From contig JAFDVZ010000008.1 in assembly GCA_018268715.1 (NCBI GenBank), forward strand, positions 142,249 to 206,248: a DNA stretch of 64,000 nt. The letters run 5' to 3'. A model generated the notes under the pieces. That model was not told where the DNA came from, did no database searches, and saw only the letters and a list, made by a program, of their open reading frames with translations. This document shows positions 8,788 to 17,879 of this stretch, piece by piece (the stretch's first letter is position 1; every line of letters starts with the position of its first letter). The stretch comes from Acidobacteriota bacterium (GTDB lineage Bacteria; Acidobacteriota; Terriglobia; Bryobacterales; Bryobacteraceae). Both the position numbers and the translations under genes were made by a program.

Positions 8788-11019
8788 CTACATCACCGTC
8801 TTAACGACTGTCTGGTTGTCGTAATCATCGGCCGTTCGCACCGCGATCGTAATCTCACCCGGTTGCGGCCGGTCAACCACCAACCGATATTCCAACTCCT
8901 GCGCATCGGACAAGTGGGTGACAGGCTCCACCAGCGTCCAATCGCCGCCATTGATCGAATACTCGGTGCGGTCGATGACGCTCAGCGCGTCCTTCACCGC
9001 CCATCGAACTTCGACCTTATTATTCGCCGCTGGCGTGGACGTCAACCCGGAGATCACCGGCGGCGTGTTATCAATCAGGAACGGGTCGCTGGTAATCTCG
9101 CCAGTAAGCGCACTCCCGGGAGGATTGCTCAGCGCGTCCGTCGCCGTAACTCGCAGCAGGTATCGTCCATCCGGAAACGCCGCCGAATCCCAGCTGACAT
9201 ACTTATCGTGGACTTTGTCCTTAAGCGGCTTCCAGGTCGACTCCGTTTCGCCCTTGATCTCCACCTTGTAGGACAAGCTATCGCCGTTTTCATCAGAAGC
9301 CGTCCAGCGAGCCCCAATGTGCCCCTTGGCGTAACTCATGCTCAATCCGGAGGAGATCTCCAGCGCCGCGGAACTCGACTTCCGGCGCTGCCCAAGCGGC
9401 TGGAGCGTTATGGATTGGGGACTCCCGGAAGGCGGCGCGGCCGATGTGGAGCTGGTGAACCGGTAATTCGCCGGCGTGACTTCAATCTGACTCAGCGTCG
9501 GCGCCACATTCTTAGCCATGTAAGCCACATCCACGCCGGTCACTTCCGGAGACTTCCCATCCGCCGACGCGGTAATCGTCGCGCGAAACTGCAGGAACCG
9601 GGCCGGCGGAGACGCCAACCGCCCCCCGTTCCCCGCCACCGGCGCCTTGATCCACGGACTCCAGTTCTTATTCGGATGGTTGACATTCCCGCTGCGCGAC
9701 TCGAAAGCGATCTGCCCCCCATTCAGGGACGCCTCAAAGGACAAGCGTCCCCAGTTGGAGAAACCGGTGGCGTCGAACGGCTCGCTCTCAAAGGCCCCGG
9801 TCTTCTCGATCCCCGGTCCCAGGCGGTACACCTTGCCGATATTTCCCGTAGCGGCGATAACTTCCCCGCTCGCCCCGACAGCGAAAGCAGTTACCTGAGT
9901 CGGCGCCAGATTCGCCAACAACGTGTAAGCAATGTCCGAATCGATCCGGTAGACGTTGCCCTTGTTGCCGGAGCCGACCAACGGGCGTCCTTGCGCGTCC
10001 ATTGTCAAGGCGTAGACAACATCGCTCGTATTCGCCCAGATCTTACGAGGCGCGCCGTCGACGCCGATCCGATACACTTCCGAACCGCCCGAAAGCGCCG
10101 TCGTGCTGGCCGCGCTTGGGGCCGCCGCAACCTGACGTGTCTGAACGGCCGCGCCGGCGCCGGAGGGCATTGGCGAGGGAACCGGGACGGGCGCCGGGGC
10201 CGGAGGCGCGATGGTCTGGCCGACTGCCGGTCGCGAGCCTACGCCCGCTGCATACACGGACCCATCGGCTCCCGCCGCAACGGCCGTGATCTCCCGCTTC
10301 GGCGTCTGATACAGCACAAATCCTTCACCAGCCGGAGTAACTCGAACCACCAACCCATTCGGCTCGGTCCCGACAATCAGGTTCCCCGCCGCATCCATCG
10401 CCAGTGAACGCGCATGAGTCTCCTCGGTCGCAAAGAACACGGCGCCTTTGCCGTCGGGAGTCACCCGATGCACCTCGCCCCGGTCCCCGGTTGCGACATA
10501 CAAATCCCCTGACTTCGAAAAGACCATCGCCCAGATATACTTCGCCTTCGGATCGTAGAAGACCTGGGCCTTCCCATTCACAACCCGGTACACCTTCCCA
10601 TCGGGCGCCGTCGCCGCATACACCCGGTCGTGCGAATCCACCGCGATGGCGTGGATCTCCAAGCCATCCAACTCCGCCAGCGTCTTGGACTTCCCGTCCT
10701 TGCCGATTTCAAACAGCTTCGCGGTCGACCCGCTGGGCCCGCCGCCGCCCGCGTACACGTTGCCCTTGGAATCCCGCGCCACCGCCCACAAATAAGGCGT
10801 GGACGAGTCCAATAACTCAGTCACAACCGGAGCCAGGAACATCCGCCCGTCGCTGCGCACGGACACCTTGTTCAGATTCCCTTTTTCAAAGTCCGAAAAA
10901 TCGTCTTGAATCCAGTAACGCGTCTCGACGGCGATCAGTGGGGCGGCCGCCGTGGCCAACGCCGCGGCGAATAGGATAACCCGGCTGGTTCGGCCAAGCC
11001 GGGTGAAGTGTGTCTGCAT
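8788..11019 (-). CDS. Secreted beta-propeller protein with C-terminal Fn3/Ig-like domains
   Basis: A 743-residue protein. The N-terminus has a signal peptide (core VILFAAALATAAAPLIA). Residues about 60-410 hold repeated blades of the type DSKGNVYAGG, DSHDRVYAAT, SKSGDLYVAT, DAAGNLIVGT and GADGSVYAAG, a pattern of NHL/two-component-regulator-like propellers. A Pro/Ala-rich linker interrupts two blades (about 270-310). The C-terminal third has beta-sandwich modules with SLSYKVEIKGE, GRYLLRVTATDALSNPPG and VEVRWAVKDALS, resembling Fn3 or Ig-like domains. No catalytic residues are apparent; binding to a polymer or partner protein is more likely. The ATG lies 8 bases after the S55 gene's stop, so the two are probably co-expressed. 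Confidence 0.75.
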   Translation of the reverse strand: MQTHFTRLGRTSRVILFAAALATAAAPLIAVETRYWIQDDFSDFEKGNLNKVSVRSDGRMFLAPVVTELLDSSTPYLWAVARDSKGNVYAGGGGPSGSTAKLFEIGKDGKSKTLAELDGLEIHAIAVDSHDRVYAATAPDGKVYRVVNGKAQVFYDPKAKYIWAMVFSKSGDLYVATGDRGEVHRVTPDGKGAVFFATEETHARSLAMDAAGNLIVGTEPNGLVVRVTPAGEGFVLYQTPKREITAVAAGADGSVYAAGVGSRPAVGQTIAPPAPAPVPVPSPMPSGAGAAVQTRQVAAAPSAASTTALSGGSEVYRIGVDGAPRKIWANTSDVVYALTMDAQGRPLVGSGNKGNVYRIDSDIAYTLLANLAPTQVTAFAVGASGEVIAATGNIGKVYRLGPGIEKTGAFESEPFDATGFSNWGRLSFEASLNGGQIAFESRSGNVNHPNKNWSPWIKAPVAGNGGRLASPPARFLQFRATITASADGKSPEVTGVDVAYMAKNVAPTLSQIEVTPANYRFTSSTSAAPPSGSPQSITLQPLGQRRKSSSAALEISSGLSMSYAKGHIGARWTASDENGDSLSYKVEIKGETESTWKPLKDKVHDKYVSWDSAAFPDGRYLLRVTATDALSNPPGSALTGEITSDPFLIDNTPPVISGLTSTPAANNKVEVRWAVKDALSVIDRTEYSINGGDWTLVEPVTHLSDAQELEYRLVVDRPQPGEITIAVRTADDYDNQTVVKTVM

Positions 11020-11027
11020 CGATTGTT

Positions 11028-12887
11028 CTACTTTACGGTGATTCTCAGGGAATAACTGCCGCTGATTACCTGCTCGAACGGCAGCGACATCTGCTCCACG
11101 GCGCTTTCCGGCGAACTCATCATATGGCGACTGGCCGCGCGCCCGGTCTGCATCACGTTCAACACGGAAGGCGGAAGGCTCGGCAAGGTCTTATCGTCGG
11201 AATAGACGGTCGGGCGCGGATCGATAAGCGACACATACAGCCGGTTATTGGCGCGCTCCTGGTTGATCAGCGACACCGTCTGCGGAATGTCCATGTAACG
11301 GCTCATCAGCCCCGCCACACTCTGCATGCGGTTCAGCGTGTCGGCGTCGCTCAGCAGGATGCGATGATCGCCCTTGGACAGTCCCGCCGGCAGTTTGACG
11401 TCGAACTGCCGCTCAATCCGCTCGCCCCGATAGGGCCGAAGGAACACCTTCACGGCCACCGTCGCCCCGGCGTCCACCTCCGCATTCGGAATCCAGGCGT
11501 TCTCGATAGTGGCGATCCTGCGCGCCGGCAGCAGATCCACCGTGGCGTTCACCCGTTTCAGCTTCGGCGTCTCCACGGAATTCAGAAACAGGCGGTTGAA
11601 CTTATCGCCCCACCAGTTAGCCAGCAGCATCGGCGCGGGAGTCGGCATCTCGCTCGGCGCGGCCATGGTGCTCAGCGACAACCCCGGCATCCCGTCCAGT
11701 TCAACCTTGCCGCTCAGCCGGTAAGTCGATTCGTCCGCGAAGTCGTTCAACCCCTCCAGCGAGTTAAACAGGGTGACCATCATCAGATAGGGCGTCCACT
11801 TCTGATTTACAAAGACGTTGAAGTGGAGATTCTTCTCCTTCAACACCTTATCGCCGTCCGAATAGGTGCGCACCTTCAAGTCCACCGGAATCATCCCGGA
11901 CGCTGCGCCTAACTCGCCCATAATCCCGCTGTGCCGGTCCTGTTTCAGGGCGCCGACAATCTCGGTCGCGTTGCCGAACTTATTGGGCTGATACTGACTC
12001 GCCAGCGTCATCAGGATCTCGGCCTTGCTCATCGGCATGTCCACCGGCCCCAGATTGAAGAACGAGTGTCCGAACGCCAGCACGCGTTTCCCGTCGTTGT
12101 AGGTTACCGTGCCCAGCCCCGTCACGCTCATATCGCCCGACACCAGCACGCCCGCCACGGCCTCGCCCGGCTGCAGCGACTCCCGCCATCCCGCCGCCGG
12201 CTTCGGCGAATTCAACGAACCGCTCGCGCCGCCCTGCACCACCGCCAATCCGGCCTGCTGGAACATGGGCCCGAACTCGCTCAGCGTCCGATCGGTGAAG
12301 CCGGAAAACGTCAGCGGCGTGTCGATGGGAATCATGAACTGGTTGGCCGCCGCGAAGCGCGCCGCGCCGCCCGCCGACACCGCTTGTCCCAGCAACCAGC
12401 CCGGCGCCTCCACCGACGCCCGCGTCTGCGCCTTCCCCGGAGCCTTTGCGTCCGCCGGCGACGACTTATCGAAATCGTTGATCTCGAGCATCAGCTCAAT
12501 CGGCGTAATCCCGCAAATCGAGTCCGGCGAAAACGTGCTCAGCCGCAGCGCCACCGCGCCCACCAATTTCCCATCGATATAGACCGGGCTGCCGCTCATC
12601 CCTCCCGCCACATTCGTGCGGATGGCCTTGCCGCCCATCTTGCCGACGATGATGTCCTGTTTCGGCCCCCAGGCATTCTTCATCAGGCCGACAATCTCGA
12701 TCGGGACAGGTTCGGGCTCCCCGCCCGCAAACACCGTCCAGGCCGTGGCCTTCATGCCAGGCTTAATATCGGCAACGTGGAAGATTTCCACCTTCCCGGC
12801 GCGCGGGCGGACCATATCGGATCCGGACGCGAGAAATGACATCGACAGCGCCAATACGGCGGCCAGGGGGGCGAACCGGCTTTTCAT
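11028..12887 (-). CDS. Secreted SpoIVB-like S55 domain protein with permuted motif order
   Basis: The ATG at 12887 begins the signal peptide MKSRFAPLAAVLALSMSFLASG and has GAGGAAA-like purines upstream (AGAGGAAA about 10 bases away); an earlier in-frame start would add a non-signal extension. The product is 619 residues. The S55 serine motif GGMSGSPVYIDGKLVGAV is at residues 95-112, with Ser98 the expected nucleophile. The histidine-like motif GTVTYNDGKRVLAFGHSFF follows at 259-277, with His274. In SpoIVB the histidine segment comes first and the GMSGSP segment last. ALKQDRHSGIMGELG and the rest of a beta-rich C-terminal region follow. Relatives are common in acidobacteria but their substrates are unknown. 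It is the first gene of an operon with the beta-propeller and an unknown protein. Confidence 0.8.
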   Translation of the reverse strand: MKSRFAPLAAVLALSMSFLASGSDMVRPRAGKVEIFHVADIKPGMKATAWTVFAGGEPEPVPIEIVGLMKNAWGPKQDIIVGKMGGKAIRTNVAGGMSGSPVYIDGKLVGAVALRLSTFSPDSICGITPIELMLEINDFDKSSPADAKAPGKAQTRASVEAPGWLLGQAVSAGGAARFAAANQFMIPIDTPLTFSGFTDRTLSEFGPMFQQAGLAVVQGGASGSLNSPKPAAGWRESLQPGEAVAGVLVSGDMSVTGLGTVTYNDGKRVLAFGHSFFNLGPVDMPMSKAEILMTLASQYQPNKFGNATEIVGALKQDRHSGIMGELGAASGMIPVDLKVRTYSDGDKVLKEKNLHFNVFVNQKWTPYLMMVTLFNSLEGLNDFADESTYRLSGKVELDGMPGLSLSTMAAPSEMPTPAPMLLANWWGDKFNRLFLNSVETPKLKRVNATVDLLPARRIATIENAWIPNAEVDAGATVAVKVFLRPYRGERIERQFDVKLPAGLSKGDHRILLSDADTLNRMQSVAGLMSRYMDIPQTVSLINQERANNRLYVSLIDPRPTVYSDDKTLPSLPPSVLNVMQTGRAASRHMMSSPESAVEQMSLPFEQVISGSYSLRITVK

Positions 12888-12996
12888 GAAACTGCTTTCC
12901 TCTGACACGGGAGGTCTGAATACACGCCAGCGAACGGTGGGGTGACCGTTTATAGTCCCATTATCCACCAACCGGCCGCTCCCGGGGCCGCGGGCC

Positions 12997-14631
12997 TCAC
13001 AGCGTACCGGCCGTCACGAACACCGGATCGATGTCGGTCGGGATGTCCGCCAACCGGTCGATCGTCTTCTGAATCTCCGGCCGGATCACCGCCAGTTCAA
13101 GCATCCGCTTGGCGCCCTGATAGTCGCCGGTCGCCTCCACCGTCAGCAAGTCGTGCGTCAACGCCTCCACCGCCGCCTTGATCTTCGCGAAGTCAACGGA
13201 GTAGGTTCCGTCCTTGCCGGCCACGAAAGCGCCTTTGTCCAACAGGTAGTTCAACTGCAGCGCCATCCCCCGCCCATGCGCCTCCTTCACGCCAAAGCGC
13301 AGGCTTCGGAACGCCGACGCGAGGTACGTCGTGTACAGCTTGCGCTCGGCCTTCGGCAGCATCCCCCGGTCGTACATGTACTGCAGCATGAACAACCCGG
13401 TGGCGTCCGCTTTGGCCTCCTCGATCGCCGCGTACAGTTCCTTCATCTCCAGCCGGACCGTCGACGCCCGCGCCCCAATCTGGATCTGGTGCGGCCCGAT
13501 GCCGTGGCTCAACTCGTGCGCCAGAATATGCGTGAAGAATTCGTCGAAACTTAGGTCCGACCGCGCCGCCGCCGGCAGCACCCGAGCCGCAATCGGCGTC
13601 AGGTTCTTCTCGAACTTCGCCTCCTGGACGTTCTTCAACATCACCCGCTTGGCGCCCTTCTGCGAGATCACGCGTTCGTCGTTGGGCAGGTTATAGGCGG
13701 CCGTCTGCACCGCGTGCGCCGCATCGCCCGAAGCGATCACCTCGTTCACCACCCGAATCGGCGCCGCCGCGGCCAGCTTCGGATTCCGAAACTTCGCATC
13801 GATAGGAAGGTGATTCTCGATCTCCTGCAAATGATCGGCGAAGAACTTCACTTTATTCGTCTCAACATCGTCGCGGATGTTGATATAGGCCTCAAACGCC
13901 GCCTTATAGCCGAATAACTCGTCCGTATAAGTCTCGTACGGACCGATCGTGACGTCGATCGGCGCGTCCAGGTCCATCCAGGCCAGGTCGCTGTCGTAGT
14001 ATTCATTGGCGCCGAACGCCGCCGCCCGCAATTCCAGGAACTTCTTCAGACTCGCGTTCGTAGTCAGCGCCGCGGCCTCGCGCAACAACTTCGCGCAACG
14101 CTGCAGATCGCTCTTGTACGCCTCGCTGTACCAGACCTGCTTGAGCGCCTTCGTTTGCGGATCCCGCCGGATGACCGTGAAGAACCCCACCGCGCTGGCC
14201 GGTTGCGTCTTGGCCCAAGCCTCGAACTCCTCGCGCGTCATGTCCTCGGGATAGAAGTTCGCGCCCGCCGGCTTCTTCTCTGGAACTCCCGGCAGAAACG
14301 CCGTATGCCCATCCAGATCGGACCACGGCCCCTTATTCAACCAGAAGTAGCGCAGCCGCGCCTGGCCGAGCGGCGAGGAATCCTGCTTCAACCGCTCGTA
14401 CAACTCCCGATTGGCGGACCACAGCTGGTCCATATAGATGTGGTCGTAGACGCGCGCCGCCTCCACCAGCTTCGCGAGCGCCTTGCGGTCTCCCGCGTCG
14501 AGTTTCGAAATATCGGCGCGCATCTCGGCCTTGGCGAACCGGGCGGCCATCCGGTCGAGTTCCCGCGCGTCGGGAGAAGCGGCTGAAGCGTTAAGCATCA
14601 TGATTGCGGCAAGCAGCGTATAGGGTCTCAT
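12997..14631 (-). CDS. Peptidase family M49, dipeptidyl peptidase III-like
   Basis: The start is set at ATG 14631, giving 544 residues with a signal-like N-terminus (MRPYTLLAAIMMLNASA); the frame is open further upstream but that part is antisense to the GH2 gene. The zinc site is HELSH at 372-376 followed by GIGPH, and the second motif EEAKAD is at 404-409. In M49 enzymes the two histidines and the second Glu of that motif bind zinc, here probably His372, His376 and Glu405. Most M49 enzymes have a six-residue HExxGH; this one has the shorter pentapeptide form reported for Caldithrix-type members. It should cut dipeptides from the N-terminus of short peptides. It is divergent from the GH2 gene, with only 25 bases between start codons. 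Confidence 0.85.
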   Translation of the reverse strand: MRPYTLLAAIMMLNASAASPDARELDRMAARFAKAEMRADISKLDAGDRKALAKLVEAARVYDHIYMDQLWSANRELYERLKQDSSPLGQARLRYFWLNKGPWSDLDGHTAFLPGVPEKKPAGANFYPEDMTREEFEAWAKTQPASAVGFFTVIRRDPQTKALKQVWYSEAYKSDLQRCAKLLREAAALTTNASLKKFLELRAAAFGANEYYDSDLAWMDLDAPIDVTIGPYETYTDELFGYKAAFEAYINIRDDVETNKVKFFADHLQEIENHLPIDAKFRNPKLAAAAPIRVVNEVIASGDAAHAVQTAAYNLPNDERVISQKGAKRVMLKNVQEAKFEKNLTPIAARVLPAAARSDLSFDEFFTHILAHELSHGIGPHQIQIGARASTVRLEMKELYAAIEEAKADATGLFMLQYMYDRGMLPKAERKLYTTYLASAFRSLRFGVKEAHGRGMALQLNYLLDKGAFVAGKDGTYSVDFAKIKAAVEALTHDLLTVEATGDYQGAKRMLELAVIRPEIQKTIDRLADIPTDIDPVFVTAGTL

Positions 14632-14645
14632 ACTGCTAAGCTCAG

Positions 14646-14651
14646 TATAGT
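14646..14651 (+). promoter_or_regulatory. Likely -10 box (TATAGT) for the GH2 gene
   Basis: TATAGT ends 5 bases before the ATG at 14657, in the 25-base gap between two divergent start codons. There is no Shine-Dalgarno sequence. The other strand carries TATACT about 12 bases before the M49 start, so both promoters share this gap and neighbouring coding bases. Confidence 0.45.
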
Positions 14652-14656
14652 TTTCC

Positions 14657-16441
14657 ATGCGCCTGTCCGTCTTGTTACTCGCCGCCATCGCCGGAATGGC
14701 CCAAAACGCCCCTCGTCCGGAGTATCCCCAGCCCCAGTTCCAGCGCGACGCCTGGCTGTCGCTGAACGGCCAGTGGGAGTTCGAATTCGACGACGCCCAC
14801 GCCGGTGTCGGGGAGAACTGGCCCGCCTCCACCCGCAAATTCAGCCGGAACATCACCGTGCCGTTCTGTTTCGAAAGCAAGATGAGCGGCATCGGCGACC
14901 CCTCGTTCCACTCCGAAGTCTGGTACCGCCGAAGCTTCACCGCCCCGGCCGCCTGGAAGGGCAAGCGAGTGCTCCTCAAGTTCGGCGCCGTCGACTACCG
15001 CGCCTGGGTCTGGCTGAACGGCCGTTCCCTCGGCTTCCACCAGGGCGGCAACGTCCCCTTCTCCTTCGACATCACCTCCGCCATGACCTCCGGCCCCAAC
15101 TCCCTGGTCGTTCGCGTCGAAGACCCGCCGACTGACCGTTACATCCCCCGCGGCAAGCAATATTGGGAGCCGAAATCCCGCGGTATCTTCTACACCCGCA
15201 CCACCGGCATCTGGCAACCCGTCTGGCTCGAAGCCACTGGCGCAAGCTATCTGGACCACGCCCGCATGACCGCCGCCATGGACGGATCGCTCCGCATCGA
15301 CGCGGTCATTGCCAACCCGGTGCCCGGCCTGACGCTCACCGCCCGCATCCTCGACGGCGCAAGGACCGTAGCCACGGCCGCCGCCCCCGCCGAAGCCCCG
15401 CGCGTATCGCTCCTCACCGGAGTCCCCTCGCCGCGCCTCTGGTCCCTCGCCAACCCGAACCTCTACACCGTGGTCTTCGAGTTATCCAAGGACTCCGTCA
15501 TCGACCGCGTCAATTCCTACACCGGCTTCCGCTCCGTCGCCGTCGAAAACGGCAAAGTCACCCTCAACGGCCGTCCCACTTACCTGAAACTCGTGCTCGA
15601 CCAGGGTTACTGGCCTGAAAGCACGCTAACTCCCCCCTCCGATGAAGCCATCCAGTACGACATCCGCATGACCAAGGCGATGGGCTTCAACGGCGCCCGC
15701 AAGCATCAGAAGGTGGAAGATCCCCGCTTCCTCTATTGGGCCGACAAGATGGGCTTCCTCGTCTCAGGCGAAATCGCCAACGCCTACGAATTCGACGACG
15801 AATACGTCCGCGCCATCACCGCCGAGTGGACTGAGGCGGTTCAGCGCGACTACAACCATCCTTCCATCGTCATCTGGAACCCCATTAACGAAAGTTGGGG
15901 CGTGCCGAACCTCCGCGACCCGCGCCAGCAGCAGCACCTCCGCGCCATGTTCACGCTGACCAAGTCGCTCGACGCCACCCGCCTCGTCATCGACAACGAA
16001 GGCTGGGAGCACACCGACCTGACGGACCTGTTCGCCATCCACGACTACGCCCGCAACGGCGAGATCCTATGGGAGAAATACAAGGACGTCTCCGCCACCG
16101 GCGTCGTTCCGCCCAACGCGCGTCCGGCCCTGGCCCCCGGCTTTGAATACAACGGAACCCCGCTCTATCTCTCGGAATTCGGCGGCATCGCGTTCATCCC
16201 CGCCGGCGCCAAGGTTCCCGGCGAATCCTGGGGTTACTCAGGCGTCGAAAAATCGGCCGAGTCCGCGCTATCTCGTCTGCGCAGCCAACTTACCGCCATC
16301 GCCCGTCTCGGCTTCGCGGGCTTCTGTTACACTCAGATCACCGACGTCGAACAGGAAGTCAACGGTCTCATGACTTATGACCGCAAGCCGAAATTCCCCG
16401 TCGAGGAAGTCAAAGCCATCCTCGACTTAGTCGGCCAGTAG
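14657..16441 (+). CDS. Glycoside hydrolase family 2 (beta-galactosidase/glucuronidase type)
   Basis: A 594-residue secreted enzyme with signal peptide MRLSVLLLAAIAGMAQNA. The domain order is typical of GH2: a sugar-binding jelly roll (about 25-195, with VWYRRSF and DYRAWVWLNGRSLGFHQGG), an immunoglobulin-like domain (about 200-295) and a TIM barrel. The acid/base is Glu412 in WNPINESWG and the nucleophile is Glu507 in LYLSEFGG. NGARKHQKVEDPRFLYWADK precedes them as in other GH2 barrels. The protein is short and has no C-terminal beta domains. The true substrate could be a beta-galactoside, beta-glucuronide or beta-mannoside. The stop abuts the stop of the convergent membrane protein gene. Confidence 0.88.
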   Translation: MRLSVLLLAAIAGMAQNAPRPEYPQPQFQRDAWLSLNGQWEFEFDDAHAGVGENWPASTRKFSRNITVPFCFESKMSGIGDPSFHSEVWYRRSFTAPAAWKGKRVLLKFGAVDYRAWVWLNGRSLGFHQGGNVPFSFDITSAMTSGPNSLVVRVEDPPTDRYIPRGKQYWEPKSRGIFYTRTTGIWQPVWLEATGASYLDHARMTAAMDGSLRIDAVIANPVPGLTLTARILDGARTVATAAAPAEAPRVSLLTGVPSPRLWSLANPNLYTVVFELSKDSVIDRVNSYTGFRSVAVENGKVTLNGRPTYLKLVLDQGYWPESTLTPPSDEAIQYDIRMTKAMGFNGARKHQKVEDPRFLYWADKMGFLVSGEIANAYEFDDEYVRAITAEWTEAVQRDYNHPSIVIWNPINESWGVPNLRDPRQQQHLRAMFTLTKSLDATRLVIDNEGWEHTDLTDLFAIHDYARNGEILWEKYKDVSATGVVPPNARPALAPGFEYNGTPLYLSEFGGIAFIPAGAKVPGESWGYSGVEKSAESALSRLRSQLTAIARLGFAGFCYTQITDVEQEVNGLMTYDRKPKFPVEEVKAILDLVGQ

Positions 16442-17086
16442 TTAAAGTACGTTCACGGCCCGCGCGGCGAGAATCGCCACCGTACCCAGCGAAATCGACG
16501 ATTGCACCATCATCATGGCCTTGGCCCACCGCGACAGCACCGGAACATCGGTGGGCGAAAAGGCCGTGCTCGTATTGAACGCCAGAAACAGATAATCGAC
16601 GAACCCCGGCTTCCAGCGCCGATGCCGTCCGCCGTCGATGGTCATCTGCGGAAACAGGAATGCGCCCGTCTCATGCCGGTCCCGCCCGTCCCGCGCGTGC
16701 GGACCGCCCGCGTCCAGCCGCCAATACCAGGACGCAAACACCAGTATGTTACTAACCCACAACCCCGCCGCCGCGATCAGCAACTCCCGCGGCGATTCCT
16801 TCTTATCCGGCAGCCTCGCAATCAGCAAGGCAAGCGACAGGACCATATCCAACGTCACAACGCCCGTGATGATGTAGCCGCAAATGCGATTAGCGTCGTA
16901 GCGTTGCGTCCGGTGCAACACCACCGTTGGAACCAGCATCACCGGCACCGCGACAGCCATCGCCCAATCCGGCCCAACGCTCAAACCGGACGGCAGCGCA
17001 AACCGCAGCGCGGCCACAGCCAGCAGCGCGACCATCGCCGGCCACCGAGGCTCGGGATCAACGTTCGAAACAGGCAGGGACTCCAT
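16442..17086 (-). CDS. Conserved polytopic membrane protein of unknown function
   Basis: The ATG at 17086 (MESLPVSNVD) is preferred over an upstream in-frame start, because the extra 56 residues would lie over the start region of the divergent gene at 17133. The 214-residue product has about five or six hydrophobic segments: AMVALLAVAALRF, WAMAVAVPVMLVPTVVL, ITGVVTLDMVLSLALLIA, LLIAAAGLWVSNILVFASW and the C-terminal MMVQSSISLGTVAILAARAV. A polar loop with FLFPQMTIDGG and the motif VDYLFLAFNTSTAFSPTDV precedes the last segment; this arrangement is seen in a widespread family of uncharacterised bacterial membrane proteins. I do not assign a function. It abuts the GH2 stop codon on the opposite strand. 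Confidence 0.7.
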   Translation of the reverse strand: MESLPVSNVDPEPRWPAMVALLAVAALRFALPSGLSVGPDWAMAVAVPVMLVPTVVLHRTQRYDANRICGYIITGVVTLDMVLSLALLIARLPDKKESPRELLIAAAGLWVSNILVFASWYWRLDAGGPHARDGRDRHETGAFLFPQMTIDGGRHRRWKPGFVDYLFLAFNTSTAFSPTDVPVLSRWAKAMMMVQSSISLGTVAILAARAVNVL

Positions 17087-17120
17087 GGCGATCGTGACCA
17101 AGATACCATTCGCCGCGTGG

Positions 17121-17126
17121 TACATT
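17121..17126 (+). promoter_or_regulatory. Likely -10 box (TACATT) for the 17133 gene
   Basis: TACATT is followed by CCGGAA and the ATG at 17133, a 6-base gap. CGGAA is at best a poor ribosome binding site at zero spacing, so a leaderless transcript is the simpler reading. Confidence 0.45.
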
Positions 17127-17132
17127 CCGGAA

Positions 17133-17879
17133 ATGACTCGCAAGTTCGTCTGCTGGGTGATGCTGGCCGCCGCGGCGACAGCCGCGGACAACAAGGACGC
17201 GAAATCCGTCGCCCTCGCCAACTCGATGATGACCGCCATGGGCGGACTCGACAACTGGAACCGAGCCCACTTCGTCCGTTACGACTTTAAAGTCACCATC
17301 AAAGGCAAACAGGTCGTCGACCGCTCGCATCTCTGGGACAAATCCACCGGTCGCTACCGGATCGACGGCATGACCAAGGACGGCAAACCCACCGTAGCCC
17401 TGTTCAGCGTCGCGACGCAGCAAGGCTCGGCCTGGTCCGGGGGAAAGAAGTTGGAAGGCGCCGAAGCCGCCAAGGCGATCAAGGACGCCTACGCCGCATT
17501 CATCAACGACATGTATTGGCTTTCGATGCCGTGGAAATGGCTCGACATGGGCGTGAACCTGAGGTATCTCGGCCAGAAACCGTTCGGCGCCCAGTCCTAC
17601 GACGTAGTCGAGTTAACCTTCGGGAAAGTCGGCCTGACTCCCGGAGACCGGTATCACGCCTACATATCGCCCAAGTCGCATCTGATGGAACACTGGGAAT
17701 ACACGCTGCAAGGCGGCAATAAGGGCGCCTGGGATTGGCAATACGCGGCTACCGGCGGAGTCAAGCTCGCCAGCAATCACACCACGCCCGAAGGTAACTC
17801 CATCAACATGGGAAACGTTCAGGTGCTCGATCGCATCGACGAGGCGCTGCTCACCGATCCCGCGAAGAAGTTGCCCTGA
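17133..17879 (+). CDS. Secreted LolA/DUF6503-like protein
   Basis: A 248-residue protein with a signal peptide (MTRKFVCWVMLAAAATAAD). The mature part starts with a helix containing the ALANSMMTAMGGLDNW pattern found in lipoprotein-carrier-like proteins (DUF6503 and relatives), then long alternating strands (RYDFKVTIKGKQVV, GRYRIDGMTKDGKP, YDVVELTFGKVGL) expected for a half-barrel. No catalytic motif is visible. Such folds often carry lipids or act as periplasmic chaperones, but for this branch the role is not known. The start at 17133 is chosen for the signal peptide and the -10 box in front of it. The last 61 bases overlap the end of the convergent FAD enzyme gene, an unusually long overlap. 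Confidence 0.6.
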   Translation: MTRKFVCWVMLAAAATAADNKDAKSVALANSMMTAMGGLDNWNRAHFVRYDFKVTIKGKQVVDRSHLWDKSTGRYRIDGMTKDGKPTVALFSVATQQGSAWSGGKKLEGAEAAKAIKDAYAAFINDMYWLSMPWKWLDMGVNLRYLGQKPFGAQSYDVVELTFGKVGLTPGDRYHAYISPKSHLMEHWEYTLQGGNKGAWDWQYAATGGVKLASNHTTPEGNSINMGNVQVLDRIDEALLTDPAKKLP

